Assembly (NCBI GenBank): GCA_035500675.1
Contig: DATJXA010000058.1
Span: 1 to 40,834, forward strand
Direction: 5' to 3'
From: JAGVPT01 sp035500675
GTDB taxonomy: Bacteria > Bacteroidota > Ignavibacteria > UBA10030 > UBA8401
DNA: 40,834 bases
The position numbers were made by a program, and so were the translations under genes. The notes under the pieces were generated by a model, which had not been told where the DNA came from, made no database searches, and saw only the letters and a list, made by a program, of their open reading frames with translations. Below are positions 1 to 8,690 of the stretch, piece by piece. How positions within the stretch are numbered: the stretch's first letter is position 1; every line of letters starts with the position of its first letter.

Positions 1-1
1 A

Positions 2-730
2 AAAGATTCGACCGACAAAGGGACAAAATATCAATTGCTGAACCTCGGCGCATCGCTGGCCTATAATTTCGCCGCCTCTCAATTTAAACTTTCAGACCTT
101 GCGCTCACATACAGGACCGACCTTGGACAGTATCTCAGCATCAGCGGCAGCAATAACTATAGATTTTATGAATTCGACCCTGTGCTCAATCAGCGCGTCA
201 ACAAGCTTTTGATCGATGCCGGCAGGGGAATTGCTCAGCTGACAAACTTCAATATCAATCTTTCGACATCGCTGCGAGGACAAAAAACGCACCGCGAGAC
301 CGAGCCGGAAGATTCATCGGCGAGCGCAGCGTCGCGCTCCGGGCTTCCGTATCAAAGCGGCTTCAGAGGTATTTACGACGAAGAGCCCCCCGACTTCAGC
401 ATCCCGTGGAACCTCGGGCTGAGTTTTAGTTTTGCACAGAGCCAGGAGAACCCGGCAGTTAAATCGAGGACGGCGAACCTCAACGCAAACCTCGGCTTTA
501 ACCTTACGGAGAATTGGAAATTCACCGCGACCGGCAGTTACGACCTCATCCAGCAACAATTCGCAGCTCCTCGCATCACGATAGACCGCGACCTCCATTG
601 CTGGACGATGAATTTCACGTGGACGCCGCTTGGAGTTCTCGCCGGTTATAGATTCGAGCTGAAAATCAAAGCGCCGCAATTGCAGGATATTAAGTTGACG
701 AAACAAAGCAGCAATTCGGGATACTACTAA
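2..730 (+). CDS. lptD: LPS-assembly protein LptD-like, C-terminal fragment (5' end outside window)
   Basis: The reading frame is open from the left edge (first full codon at base 2) and ends at TAA 728-730, so only about 242 C-terminal residues are present. They alternate polar and hydrophobic residues in beta-hairpins typical of an outer-membrane barrel. The last ~40 residues (DLHCWTMNFTWTPLG...FELKIKAPQLQDIKL) match what I know of the C-terminus of Bacteroidota-type LptD, where a W-x-M-x-F-x-W-x-P-x-G strand is followed by a final strand and L-Q-D-I/L-K. LptD places lipopolysaccharide in the outer leaflet of the outer membrane together with LptE. A generic barrel is the alternative. The N-terminal OstA-like domain that would settle it is outside the window. 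Confidence 0.68.
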   Translation, partial: KDSTDKGTKYQLLNLGASLAYNFAASQFKLSDLALTYRTDLGQYLSISGSNNYRFYEFDPVLNQRVNKLLIDAGRGIAQLTNFNINLSTSLRGQKTHRETEPEDSSASAASRSGLPYQSGFRGIYDEEPPDFSIPWNLGLSFSFAQSQENPAVKSRTANLNANLGFNLTENWKFTATGSYDLIQQQFAAPRITIDRDLHCWTMNFTWTPLGVLAGYRFELKIKAPQLQDIKLTKQSSNSGYY

Positions 731-809
731 AGATCGCATGATTATAAGATTGCAGAGTTAAACTCTTGTAATTTTGTAATCTTACAATTAAAAATTCTAA
801 TCTACCTGA

Positions 810-2981
810 ATGCCGGAGTCTTTTTCAAAACCTAACCGTCTTGCCAACGAAAAAAGCCCTTACTTGCTTCAGCATGCTTTTAACCCCGTTGACTGGTATC
901 CGTGGGGAGAGGAAGCCTTTGCGAAAGCACGGGGTGAAAATAAACCGATCTTTCTTTCTATCGGCTACTCGACGTGCCATTGGTGCCATGTGATGGAGCA
1001 TGAATCGTTCGAGAACGAGCAAACGGCAGCGATCATGAATAAACATTTTGTGAACATTAAGGTCGACCGGGAAGAACGGCCCGATGTCGACAAAGTATAC
1101 ATGAGTGCGGTTCAAGTAATGACGGGGAGCGGAGGGTGGCCTCTTTCCATATTTCTCACTCCCGACCTGAAACCTTTTTACGGCGGAACTTATTTCCCTC
1201 CGCGCGATGCTTACGGCCGCCCCGGCTTTCCGACAGTGCTCGAACGTATCCACGAAGTCTGGCAAAAAGATCACGACAAGATCGTTGAATCGGGGGATCA
1301 GCTCATCGCTCATCTTCAGCGGGATGAGCACGCTCCCGGCGATGACGTCGGAATAGACGCCTCGTTAATGAAGAAAACGTACCATCAGATCGCTTCGCAG
1401 TTCGACCCTCAGTATGCAGGCTTCGGTTCCGGCCCTAAATTTCCACGCCCCGTCGTCCTGAATTTTCTTTTCCGCTACTATTCAGTGACGAGGGAAGCCG
1501 AAGCTCCTTCGATGAGTCTCAGCACACTGCAGTCAATGGCGAATGGTGGGATGTATGATCAGATAGGAGGCGGCTTCCACCGCTATGCTGTCGACGCTCA
1601 ATGGAGAGTTCCGCACTTTGAAAAAATGTTATACGACCAGGCCCAGCTCGCTTCGTCGTATCTCGATGCGTACCAGATCACTCATGAACCTTTCTACGCC
1701 CGTATCGCGCGGGAAACGCTCGGCTATGTTTTGCGCGACATGACGGACGATCATGGGGGCTTTTATTCTGCGGAAGATGCGGACAGCAAGAGTCCGGAGA
1801 ATTCTGCGGAGTTATCAGAAGGAGCGTTTTATCTCTGGAGCAAAAAAGAAATTGAAGCCCTTCTCGAACAAGAAGAAGCGAAAATTTTCTGCCGTCACTT
1901 CGGAGTGGATGATGCAGGGAATGCTTTATCCGACCCTCAGGGAGAATTTCGCGGCAAGAACATTTTGTTCGTCCCAGTCACGCTAAAGCAGACGGCAGAT
2001 TTCTTTTCACTGGATGAAGCCCGTGTCGCGAACATCCTTGACGAGGCCAAACGGAAATTATTTGAAAGACGAGCCAGACGGCCAAGGCCTCTTCGGGACG
2101 ACAAGATCATTACCGCTTGGAACGGTTTAATGATCAGCGCATTTGCACGCGCTGCCCATATTTTAAGCGATTCTCGGTATGGAGAGGCCGCAGTCCGCGC
2201 GGCTGCATTTGTAAAGGAATTTCTCTTCGATCCGTCGACGAAAACACTCCGCAGAAGATTTCGGGATGGAGAGGCGAGATTCGATGGGCAGCTCGACGAT
2301 TATGCGTTTATGATCCAAGGCGCGATCGACCTTTATGAAGCGACCTTTGAATTTTCGTGGCTCAAGTTTGCGATCGACCTTCATGGATCTCAGGTCGCAT
2401 TGTTTTGGGATTCGTCCGAGGCCGGATTTTTCGATTTTTCCGGAGAAGACAAAACCGTATTGCTCCGAACGAAAGAACGATACGACGGAGCGGAACCTTC
2501 GGGCAATTCTATTGCGGCAATGAACCTTGTCCGTCTTTCTCAAATGACCGGCGACAACGCATTGAAAAAAATGGCTGAATCGACGCTTCGGTCTTTCAGT
2601 GGGGCTCTCCAGCGTTCCCCGCACACTATGCCCCAAATGGTTGCAGTAATTCAGCGGTACCTCGATACTCCAAAGCAGATCGTCATTGCCGGGAATCGAC
2701 ATTTGCCGGCGGTAGGCCAATTTCTCGAAACGATCGGCGGATATTTCCTGCCGCACACCATTAAATTGTCCGCGGACACTGCTCAAGGTCAGGAATTCCT
2801 TGCAGCAAACCTTCAGTTTCTGTCCTCTATGGTTCCGAAAGAAGGACAAGCCACTGTTTACGTGTGTGAGAATTATGCCTGCGACCTTCCCGTCACTGAA
2901 ACTGGACAATTGCGGTCACTTCTCGAACGGGGCATAATTTCTGTCCGCCAAAAAACAAACGAGGATTCCGAACCTAAATAA
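810..2981 (+). CDS. DUF255 thioredoxin-fold protein (YyaL/spermatogenesis-associated protein 20 family)
   Basis: The 723-residue product has the family's full length and layout. An N-terminal thioredoxin-like DUF255 domain (about residues 5-170) opens with a conserved N-x-L-x-x-E-x-S-P-Y-L-L-Q-H block and carries a CxxC pair at Cys56-His-Trp-Cys59. A long (alpha/alpha)6-barrel region resembling glycoside-hydrolase or N-acylglucosamine-epimerase folds follows, with GGGFHRYAVDAQWRVPHFEKM and DDKIITAWNGLM motifs. The family is widespread, but its biochemical role is not firmly established. A redox or sugar-related function is only suggested by the fold. The ATG at 810 has no evident Shine-Dalgarno sequence. 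The 79-base gap after lptD is AT-rich with a small TTGTAA/TTACAA palindrome. Confidence 0.9.
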   Translation: MPESFSKPNRLANEKSPYLLQHAFNPVDWYPWGEEAFAKARGENKPIFLSIGYSTCHWCHVMEHESFENEQTAAIMNKHFVNIKVDREERPDVDKVYMSAVQVMTGSGGWPLSIFLTPDLKPFYGGTYFPPRDAYGRPGFPTVLERIHEVWQKDHDKIVESGDQLIAHLQRDEHAPGDDVGIDASLMKKTYHQIASQFDPQYAGFGSGPKFPRPVVLNFLFRYYSVTREAEAPSMSLSTLQSMANGGMYDQIGGGFHRYAVDAQWRVPHFEKMLYDQAQLASSYLDAYQITHEPFYARIARETLGYVLRDMTDDHGGFYSAEDADSKSPENSAELSEGAFYLWSKKEIEALLEQEEAKIFCRHFGVDDAGNALSDPQGEFRGKNILFVPVTLKQTADFFSLDEARVANILDEAKRKLFERRARRPRPLRDDKIITAWNGLMISAFARAAHILSDSRYGEAAVRAAAFVKEFLFDPSTKTLRRRFRDGEARFDGQLDDYAFMIQGAIDLYEATFEFSWLKFAIDLHGSQVALFWDSSEAGFFDFSGEDKTVLLRTKERYDGAEPSGNSIAAMNLVRLSQMTGDNALKKMAESTLRSFSGALQRSPHTMPQMVAVIQRYLDTPKQIVIAGNRHLPAVGQFLETIGGYFLPHTIKLSADTAQGQEFLAANLQFLSSMVPKEGQATVYVCENYACDLPVTETGQLRSLLERGIISVRQKTNEDSEPK

Positions 2982-3041
2982 TCGGATCATTGTTTTCGGT
3001 TGTCGCCATCCCTCTTCATGAACAACCTCCTGCCGACTATC

Positions 3042-3070
3042 TTGACTCCGCTCGCCTATTTCTCTATATT
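3042..3070 (+). promoter_or_regulatory. Candidate sigma70-type promoter for the caspase-like/PEGA gene
   Basis: TTGACT (3042-3047) and TATATT (3065-3070) are separated by exactly 17 bases and lie 65 bases before the ATG at 3136. Both hexamers match the standard -35/-10 consensus at 5 of 6 positions. There is no experimental support, and other Bacteroidota use a different -33/-7 pattern. Confidence 0.45.
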
Positions 3071-3135
3071 CAGCACGACGATCAAGATAATCGCCGATTC
3101 CTGAGTCATCACTCGACGAACCACCCCCATTCACG

Positions 3136-5127
3136 ATGACCCCTTCGATGTCCCAAGACAAACTTCTTTTGTGCGTGGCTCTCTTTCTTTCGGCCGCAGC
3201 ATTTGGGCAGCCGCAAAATGTCGTGAGCACGTTCGTGTCGGACCCTTCGACGGGCAAAGCCTACCATGCATACGACGAAAGCTTCGCCCTCATTGTTGGG
3301 GTGGATCATTATACGCACGCTGAACCGCGAACATCGGCGGTTTCATCTGCAAAGGGTTTCAAAGACCTGTTGATGTCCCGGTACGGTTTTAAAGAAGCGA
3401 ATATTATTTTCCTTCTCGACGATCAGGCCAGGCTCGACGTCATCCGCGATGCATTGAAAAAAATCCAGCGGCACGGGGGCAATGACCGGCTCATTCTTTT
3501 TCTTTCAGGGCGCGGTTATACGGCAAGAGATCGCTCCGGAAACGATTACGGCTTTTTTATTCCGTTCGATGGGAACGTGCAGACTCCCGCGCAAGCTCTT
3601 GCGACATGCGTATCCCTCGAGGAAATAAAAAAAGCGATCGGCACAAACAGCGTCAAGCATTCGATCGTGTTACTCGATTTTTCCGTCGGCGGCCTCCCGG
3701 TGCTGAAGCAGTATAACGGCATCCCTCCGCCGCGGATGAGGTTTGATGAGATCGTGCAATTTCCGACACAAGAGCTCTTGACGGCTGGAGATCGCATCGA
3801 GTCGATGGAAGATGACACCGTCAGCGGCATGAGTGTGTTCACGACGAAACTTATCGAAGCGCTTTCTTCGGGGATCAGCGACGTCAACGGCGACGGAATT
3901 ATCACTGGGACGGAATTAGCCGCGCGCACTTCAGTGCGAGTGACAGAAGCGACAGGATGGAAGAACCGTCCGCAATTTGGTTTCTTTGACGAAGGCAAGG
4001 GAGATTTCCTTTTTGTCCTTCCCGATCCCGCAGACACCTCCCGCGTAACGATCACTGTCAACCCGTCCGGGGCGGCTGTGTTTCTCGATCAGAAGCAACT
4101 CGCCTCAACGGCTCTCACGATCCCCGTTCTGTCGCCAAAGCTCGGCATTCATACGCTTCAAGCACAGGAGGAGGGATACAGGCCTTCCCGAGCGGAATTC
4201 TTCGTCAACGGACGGGTCTCGATCAAGGCGAGTCTGTCTCTCGAAAAAATTTCGACCAGGAGGCTTCGCGTTGTCATTTCTCAACCCGATGCGCGGATTT
4301 TTGTCGACGGAAAATTCATCGGCATGCCGGATCACTCGCTGCTTATCGACCCGATCGCTCCCGGTACGCACTCGGTTACGGCGGAGCTCGACGGGTATTT
4401 TCCCGACTCGACAAGCGTGAATGTGCAGGACACCGTCGAGTACATCGCCGATCTTCATCTTTTATCGCGCAACGGATTTCTCACGGTTCATTCAAGCACA
4501 GGCGTTGACATTGAGGTCGACGGAGAAAAGGCCGGCACGGAGGAGATCGCCGGAAGAGAGCTTCTTCCCGGTCCGCACTCGATTCGTCTCTCCGGCATAG
4601 GGTACGACACGTACGAGCGCGCATTTATCGTTCACGACAGCGAATCGGTAACGATCGACCACCCGATGTCCCGACCGACGTTGGGAGGAGCTCTCCTGCG
4701 GTCGATCGTCTTTCCCGGATGGGGGCAATCATACAGCGGCAGGCATGGGATCGTGTATGCCGGATTGTTTATCGTGTCCGTTGCTGGGACGATAGAGCTT
4801 CAACAGATGTACACGGACGCGAATTCGAAATTTAGGACAACCCGGAATGCATACAACGCCGCGCAGACCACGGCCGAGCAGGCAGCGATCTTGCCTTTAT
4901 TGAATAGCCGCCGCACCGCAAAGAATAACCTTAACTACGCGCGGCTCGGAGCGGCCGGTTTCACCGGCACAGTGTATCTCTATAATATCCTCAACGTCTT
5001 GTGGAACAATCCTGCCACCCTGATCCGAGAAGAAGAGGAGAATGCCCGCCAGGAAAAGTCGGCGATGAACATCTCGATCCGTCCAGACGGCCCCGGCGCA
5101 ACGATCGCGTTTTCCTACCAGTTCTAA
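3136..5127 (+). CDS. Secreted caspase-fold pseudoenzyme with three PEGA repeats and a C-terminal DUF5683-like membrane domain
   Basis: The 663-residue product has an N-terminal signal peptide (ATG at 3136, or 3148 four codons later, gives MSQDKLLLCVALFLSAAAFGQ). A caspase/peptidase C14-like domain spans about 45-290. Its two catalytic positions are changed: the usual S-G-H-G reads S124-G-R126-G, and the usual D-A-C-x-S-G reads D181-F-S183-V-G-G, so both His and Cys are missing. Three PEGA-type beta repeats follow (about 300-365, 375-440 and 445-510), with the typical G-x-H-x-v-x-x-x-x-x-G-Y ends. The last ~150 residues (S-I-V-F-P-G-W-G-Q-S-Y then hydrophobic helices) resemble DUF5683. Most likely it is a non-proteolytic envelope scaffold or binding protein. 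No close partner gene is apparent. Confidence 0.82.
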   Translation: MTPSMSQDKLLLCVALFLSAAAFGQPQNVVSTFVSDPSTGKAYHAYDESFALIVGVDHYTHAEPRTSAVSSAKGFKDLLMSRYGFKEANIIFLLDDQARLDVIRDALKKIQRHGGNDRLILFLSGRGYTARDRSGNDYGFFIPFDGNVQTPAQALATCVSLEEIKKAIGTNSVKHSIVLLDFSVGGLPVLKQYNGIPPPRMRFDEIVQFPTQELLTAGDRIESMEDDTVSGMSVFTTKLIEALSSGISDVNGDGIITGTELAARTSVRVTEATGWKNRPQFGFFDEGKGDFLFVLPDPADTSRVTITVNPSGAAVFLDQKQLASTALTIPVLSPKLGIHTLQAQEEGYRPSRAEFFVNGRVSIKASLSLEKISTRRLRVVISQPDARIFVDGKFIGMPDHSLLIDPIAPGTHSVTAELDGYFPDSTSVNVQDTVEYIADLHLLSRNGFLTVHSSTGVDIEVDGEKAGTEEIAGRELLPGPHSIRLSGIGYDTYERAFIVHDSESVTIDHPMSRPTLGGALLRSIVFPGWGQSYSGRHGIVYAGLFIVSVAGTIELQQMYTDANSKFRTTRNAYNAAQTTAEQAAILPLLNSRRTAKNNLNYARLGAAGFTGTVYLYNILNVLWNNPATLIREEEENARQEKSAMNISIRPDGPGATIAFSYQF

Positions 5128-5483
5128 CTCGTCCCTTGTCGGGCAATTCGTTGATTTTGCGCATACGGTGGATTGCGGACTTCCTGTTCCGGTTGGCAGT
5201 TGCAAAGAAGCATTGATGACACAATGCGCATGTCGCGACGGTTTTTTCAACGCCTTATTGGCTGCGCGCCGTAAAAATACCGAAAATTTCTTATTGCAAA
5301 TTCGATTCTAACTTTTTATCTTTATTTGCCCTTGTGGAACGATTCGATAACCAGAAGGGTGAAGCTTTCCGAGACGTATTCTTTCTTCGGCGTCACATCG
5401 ATACCGACAAACCTCGTTCTCTTGAAGACGACTGAGAAGTCCGAGCAACCCTTGTCGCAAATCTCTCAAAGGAGGATGTATTA
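5128..5483 (+). other. Intergenic leader of the STAS/TonB cluster
   Basis: These 356 bases between the PEGA gene and the STAS gene hold no convincing ORF. The only open frame, 5001-5216, is mostly inside the PEGA gene in another frame. The second half is AT-rich, with a promoter-like element at 5294-5322 and a strong Shine-Dalgarno AAAGGAGG at 5468-5475. I see no terminator hairpin. Confidence 0.5.
5294..5322 (+). promoter_or_regulatory. Candidate promoter of the STAS-exbB-exbD-exbD-tonB cluster
   Basis: TTGCAA (5294-5299) and TATCTT (5317-5322) are 17 bases apart in an AT-rich stretch, 161 bases before the STAS start. It is the best match I found in this leader, but both hexamers are imperfect. 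Confidence 0.3.
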
Positions 5484-5828
5484 ATGAAGTTAAAAACCGC
5501 CACCGAACATAACGGCGAAATCGTCATCATTGAACCGAAAGGTTCTCTCGTGGGAGGCGAAGAGACCGATGAGTTGCGGAATGCTGTGGGGGAGTCTGTT
5601 GAAAAAGGAAACAAAAAACTGGTTGTAGACCTTGGGAAAGTTACGTACATGAATTCGACGGCGATCGGCGCGCTTGTCTCCGCCCATACGTCGTACGCCA
5701 ATCGCAAAGGGAAAATTATCCTCTGTAATGTCAATAAGAATATCAACAACATTTTTGTTGTGACGAAACTCTCCATGATCTTTCAGGTGGCAGATACCCG
5801 CGCGGACGCTATTCTGGCGCTAACGTAA
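5484..5828 (+). CDS. STAS-domain protein (anti-sigma-factor antagonist type)
   Basis: The 114-residue single-domain protein has the STAS fold pattern: EIVIIEPKGSLVGGEETDEL, then KKLVVDLGKVTYMNSTAIGALVSAH, then a strand-helix-strand end. Ser58 in M-N-S-T-A-I-G-A-L sits where SpoIIAA-type antagonists carry the phosphorylated serine, so switching by a kinase and phosphatase is plausible. No anti-sigma kinase or PP2C phosphatase lies in the window, so its partner is unknown. The start is firmly set by the strongest Shine-Dalgarno in the region (AAAGGAGG, 8 bases upstream). It lies 61 bases before exbB and is probably co-transcribed with it. Confidence 0.88.
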   Translation: MKLKTATEHNGEIVIIEPKGSLVGGEETDELRNAVGESVEKGNKKLVVDLGKVTYMNSTAIGALVSAHTSYANRKGKIILCNVNKNINNIFVVTKLSMIFQVADTRADAILALT

Positions 5829-5889
5829 GGTTTCCTACGAGCGTACATTTATACCATTACAACACTATTATTTCTAAGGAGTATCTTCT

Positions 5890-6609
5890 ATGAAACAAGG
5901 AACGTTCAACACAATCCTGATAGCGCTCGCTTTTGCGATTGGGTTTGCCATTTTTGAATTCTTGCTTCCTGAATTCATTCAGAAAGGGGGCCCGCTCGTG
6001 GTTGCGTTGATCGCACTCTCGATCATGGTTCTCACGTATGTCATTGAAAGAATATTCTCCCTTCGCAAAGCGCAGGGGAAAGCATCACTCCAGAAATTTC
6101 TCACGACGCTCGTCAAGCATGTGTCGAGCGGAGAACTCGATGCGGCAATTTCCGCCTGCGACACGCAGCGCGGTTCCCTCGCGAACATTATTAAATCCGG
6201 CCTGGAGCGTTTTCGCGAGATCGCCGGCGACAAAGGCATGGACGGCAAGGACAAGATGTCGGAAGTCCAGCGCGTCATCGAAGAGGCGACGATGCTGGAA
6301 ATGCCGATCCTCGAAAAGAACCTCATCGCCCTTTCGACGATCGCATCCATCGCTACAATGGTGGGACTGCTCGGGACGGTTATCGGTATGATCCGTGCAT
6401 TTGCGGCTCTGGCGCACGCCGGTTCTGCGGATGCAGTGCAGCTCTCCCAAGGTATCTCCGAGGCGTTGATCAACACCGCCGGCGGAATTTCGATAGCGAT
6501 CGCGTCGATCGTCAGCTACAATTTCTTCACGACGAAAATCGACGGGATGACGTACATGATCGACGAAGCAAGCTACGACGTGCTTCAAAACCTGAAATCG
6601 AAACTGTGA
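5890..6609 (+). CDS. exbB: ExbB/TolQ/MotA-family proton channel subunit
   Basis: The 239-residue inner-membrane protein has hydrophobic segments at about 8-28, 35-53, 143-170 and 193-212. The last two flank the conserved L-S-T-I-A-S-I-A-T-M-V-G-L-L-G-T-V-I-G-M-I block of the proton-channel family. I-S-E-A-L-I-N-T-A-G-G-I-S-I-A-I follows, as in ExbB/TolQ. With ExbD it forms the channel that turns proton flow into motion of TonB. AAGGAG lies 7 bases before the ATG. Two exbD genes and tonB follow, so ExbB rather than TolQ or MotA is the best name. No tolA, tolB or pal is seen. Confidence 0.92.
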   Translation: MKQGTFNTILIALAFAIGFAIFEFLLPEFIQKGGPLVVALIALSIMVLTYVIERIFSLRKAQGKASLQKFLTTLVKHVSSGELDAAISACDTQRGSLANIIKSGLERFREIAGDKGMDGKDKMSEVQRVIEEATMLEMPILEKNLIALSTIASIATMVGLLGTVIGMIRAFAALAHAGSADAVQLSQGISEALINTAGGISIAIASIVSYNFFTTKIDGMTYMIDEASYDVLQNLKSKL

Positions 6610-6632
6610 CATAGGATTAGGATAGGACTATC

Positions 6633-7112
6633 ATGCCGAAAATTCATGGAAAACGCGTTGGCTTCAAGCTCGATATGACGCCGATGGTTGATGTCGGATT
6701 CCTTCTCTTGACCTTTTTCATGCTCACGACGCAATTCAAACCTTCGGAAGACCTCCAGATCACGCTTCCCTCTTCGCACTCCTTTTTTAAAGTCCCCAGC
6801 GCCGATGTCATCACCTTGACGATAGGGAAAGAGGGACAGATCGTGCTCGGCGTTGATTCCGAAATACTCCGGGAAGCTCTTTTCGGACAGGGCGCTCGAC
6901 TGAAGGCCGGCGTGTCTGTTCAAATGAGCGAGCTCCCAAATCTCCTTATTCAAGCGCGCGAAAAAAATCCGCGGCTAAAGACCCTCATTCGGGCCGATAA
7001 GGATGTCGACTACGGAGTGATTGAAGATGTGATGAATATTCTGCAAAAAGTGAATATCACACGCTTTAATCTTGCGACTGAAGAGGTCAAAGGCAGTGCG
7101 CCCGGTCTATGA
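6633..7112 (+). CDS. exbD: ExbD/TolR-family biopolymer transport protein (first copy)
   Basis: The 159-residue protein has a short cytoplasmic N-terminus, one membrane helix (about 21-38) and a periplasmic domain ending in L-I-R-A-D-K-D-V-D-Y-G-V-I-E-D-V-M, the ExbD/TolR signature. Asp20 in D-M-T-P-M-V-D-V is the proton-carrying aspartate of the family. It has an insert around residues 70-105 (LGVDSEILREALFGQGARLK...) like the second copy. The gene lies 23 bases after exbB. Paired ExbD genes are usual in Bacteroidota clusters, where the two may form heteromers. Confidence 0.92.
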   Translation: MPKIHGKRVGFKLDMTPMVDVGFLLLTFFMLTTQFKPSEDLQITLPSSHSFFKVPSADVITLTIGKEGQIVLGVDSEILREALFGQGARLKAGVSVQMSELPNLLIQAREKNPRLKTLIRADKDVDYGVIEDVMNILQKVNITRFNLATEEVKGSAPGL

Positions 7113-7187
7113 CCGGCGGGGATGAACATCCTCCGACAAAATTTTGTTATAGAGTTAGAGCAGCATTAAAATGTAAGGAACACTGCA

Positions 7188-7673
7188 ATGGCAGAAGTTG
7201 AAGTAAAACAATCGCGCGGCAAACAAAAACATTCAAAAAAGAAGAGGCGTCGGATCGGCGTTCGCATCGACATGACTCCGATGGTCGACATCGCCTTTTT
7301 GTTGTTGACATTTTTCATGTTAACGACGACGATGAACAAGCCCCTTGCCATGGAGATCAATCTGCCCCCGGGCGAAGCGAAGGTCGACGTTCCTGCGTCG
7401 AACCTCCTCACACTGCGCGTCGCCGAAAACGGAGACGTCTTCTGGAATATTGGGACCGATAAACCCGAGAAAGTTGCCGGACCGGATTTGATGAAACTCT
7501 TGAAAGAAAAGAACAGTGCGAACCCGAAGCTCATCACGCTTATCAAGGTCGACCGTAAAGGCAAATATGCGATGATGGTGAACATTATGGACCAATTGAA
7601 TGTCGCCGACATCACGCGTTTCAGCCTTGCGCCGTTCGACGACAAGGATAAACAGCTCATCGAGAAAATATAA
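7188..7673 (+). CDS. exbD: ExbD/TolR-family biopolymer transport protein (second copy)
   Basis: The 161-residue protein has a strongly basic N-terminus (KKKRRR at 17-22), one membrane helix (about 35-52) with the proton-carrying Asp34 in D-M-T-P-M-V-D-I, and a periplasmic domain with L-I-K-V-D-R-K-G-K-Y-A-M-M-V-N-I-M-D. It keeps the same domain plan as the copy 75 bases upstream but is clearly diverged outside the membrane segment, so this is an old duplication and not a recent one. AAGGAACACTGCA precedes the ATG, giving a modest ribosome site. Confidence 0.92.
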   Translation: MAEVEVKQSRGKQKHSKKKRRRIGVRIDMTPMVDIAFLLLTFFMLTTTMNKPLAMEINLPPGEAKVDVPASNLLTLRVAENGDVFWNIGTDKPEKVAGPDLMKLLKEKNSANPKLITLIKVDRKGKYAMMVNIMDQLNVADITRFSLAPFDDKDKQLIEKI

Positions 7674-7730
7674 CGGCCGTGACCTGCGAACAGGGTTCGC
7701 TTGAAGAGCACAAGGAAGGAGAAATAATGT

Positions 7731-8465
7731 ATGTCAGCACCAGCACCAGTCGACAACGTTAAATATGGTGCGTATGAGTTACGCGGATTGTACCAGAAAT
7801 ATGCCATCCGCGCGTTGGTTCTTGCCGCGGTCATTCATTTCGTCCTCATCGGCGCGTATTACGGCGCCGAGTATCTGACGACTGACAGCGAACCGGTCTA
7901 CACGGTACGCATCCTGAAGTACAGCGACCTCGGTCCGCCCCCGTCGATCACGAATTCGCAGGCGGCTCCCGCAATTTCAGTTTCAGCCGCCGCGGCAAAG
8001 CCGACGGTGGGAACGCCCGTCGCGGTGCCCGACGCCGAGATCAGTCCCGAAGCAACTATCGCTTCTCAGACCGAGCTCCAGCAGATCGGACCCGTCAGCG
8101 ATGTGAACGGCAACGGCTCTGGCAATGTTGCGGTCCAGACCGATGTGAAGATCGAGGATGACGGACCGCCGCCCGATTTCGTACCGGTCGAGAAGCAACC
8201 CGTACCGATCAAGAACCCGCCCCCGATCTATCCTGAGATCGCGCGGAGAGCAGGCGTTGAGGGAACCGTATGGGTTAAGATCTGGGTCGATAAGGAAGGC
8301 AAAGCGAAGAAGGCGCAGATTTTGAAATCGGATGCCGAGCTGTTCAACCAAGCCGCCATCGATGCCGCTATGCAATGGGTGTTTACGCCTGCGGTCATGA
8401 ATAACGGACCAGTCGCGGTGTGGGTTTCCATTCCGTTCAAATTCAAGCTGAATCAGGCTCGGTAA
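7731..8465 (+). CDS. tonB: TonB energy-transducing protein
   Basis: The 244-residue protein has a short cytoplasmic N-terminus, a membrane helix at about 25-47 (ALVLAAVIHFVLIGAYYGAEYL), a Pro/Ala/Val-rich periplasmic linker (about 65-160) and a C-terminal TonB domain (about 160-244). That domain has Y-P-E-I-A-R-R-A-G-V-E-G-T-V-W-V-K-I and A-A-I-D-A-A-M-Q-W-V-F-T-P-A. TonB links ExbBD to outer-membrane receptors. A GGAAGGAG site precedes it. An ATG four bases upstream (7727) is in another frame and is closed early, so 7731 is the start. No TonB-dependent receptor is in the window. Confidence 0.93.
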   Translation: MSAPAPVDNVKYGAYELRGLYQKYAIRALVLAAVIHFVLIGAYYGAEYLTTDSEPVYTVRILKYSDLGPPPSITNSQAAPAISVSAAAAKPTVGTPVAVPDAEISPEATIASQTELQQIGPVSDVNGNGSGNVAVQTDVKIEDDGPPPDFVPVEKQPVPIKNPPPIYPEIARRAGVEGTVWVKIWVDKEGKAKKAQILKSDAELFNQAAIDAAMQWVFTPAVMNNGPVAVWVSIPFKFKLNQAR

Positions 8466-8471
8466 CCCTTC

Positions 8472-8690
8472 ATGGATCCTCATAGGCCTTTGGTCTACGT
8501 CGGCTATGCGTTGTCCGGATTTCTATTTATCGGCGGGCTCATCATTGCAACGGGGATGTTCATGCCGCCGACGATGCCCCAGAAGTTCAGGATCATGTTC
8601 GGCGTGGTGATGCTGTTGTACGGTGTCTATCGGTTCGTCAACATCCGGATTAAACAGCAGCAGAGAGATGAAGATCGTTACCTCTCATAG
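8472..8690 (+). CDS. Small two-helix membrane protein of unknown function
   Basis: The 72-residue protein has two hydrophobic helices (about 8-30 and 40-58) and a basic, polar C-terminus (RIKQQQRDEDRYLS). It begins six bases after tonB ends and overlaps the start of the PstS-like gene by 23 bases, so it is almost surely translated as part of this operon. I do not recognise a family. Position suggests an accessory of the TonB complex or of the binding protein that follows, which is only inference. Confidence 0.72.
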   Translation: MDPHRPLVYVGYALSGFLFIGGLIIATGMFMPPTMPQKFRIMFGVVMLLYGVYRFVNIRIKQQQRDEDRYLS

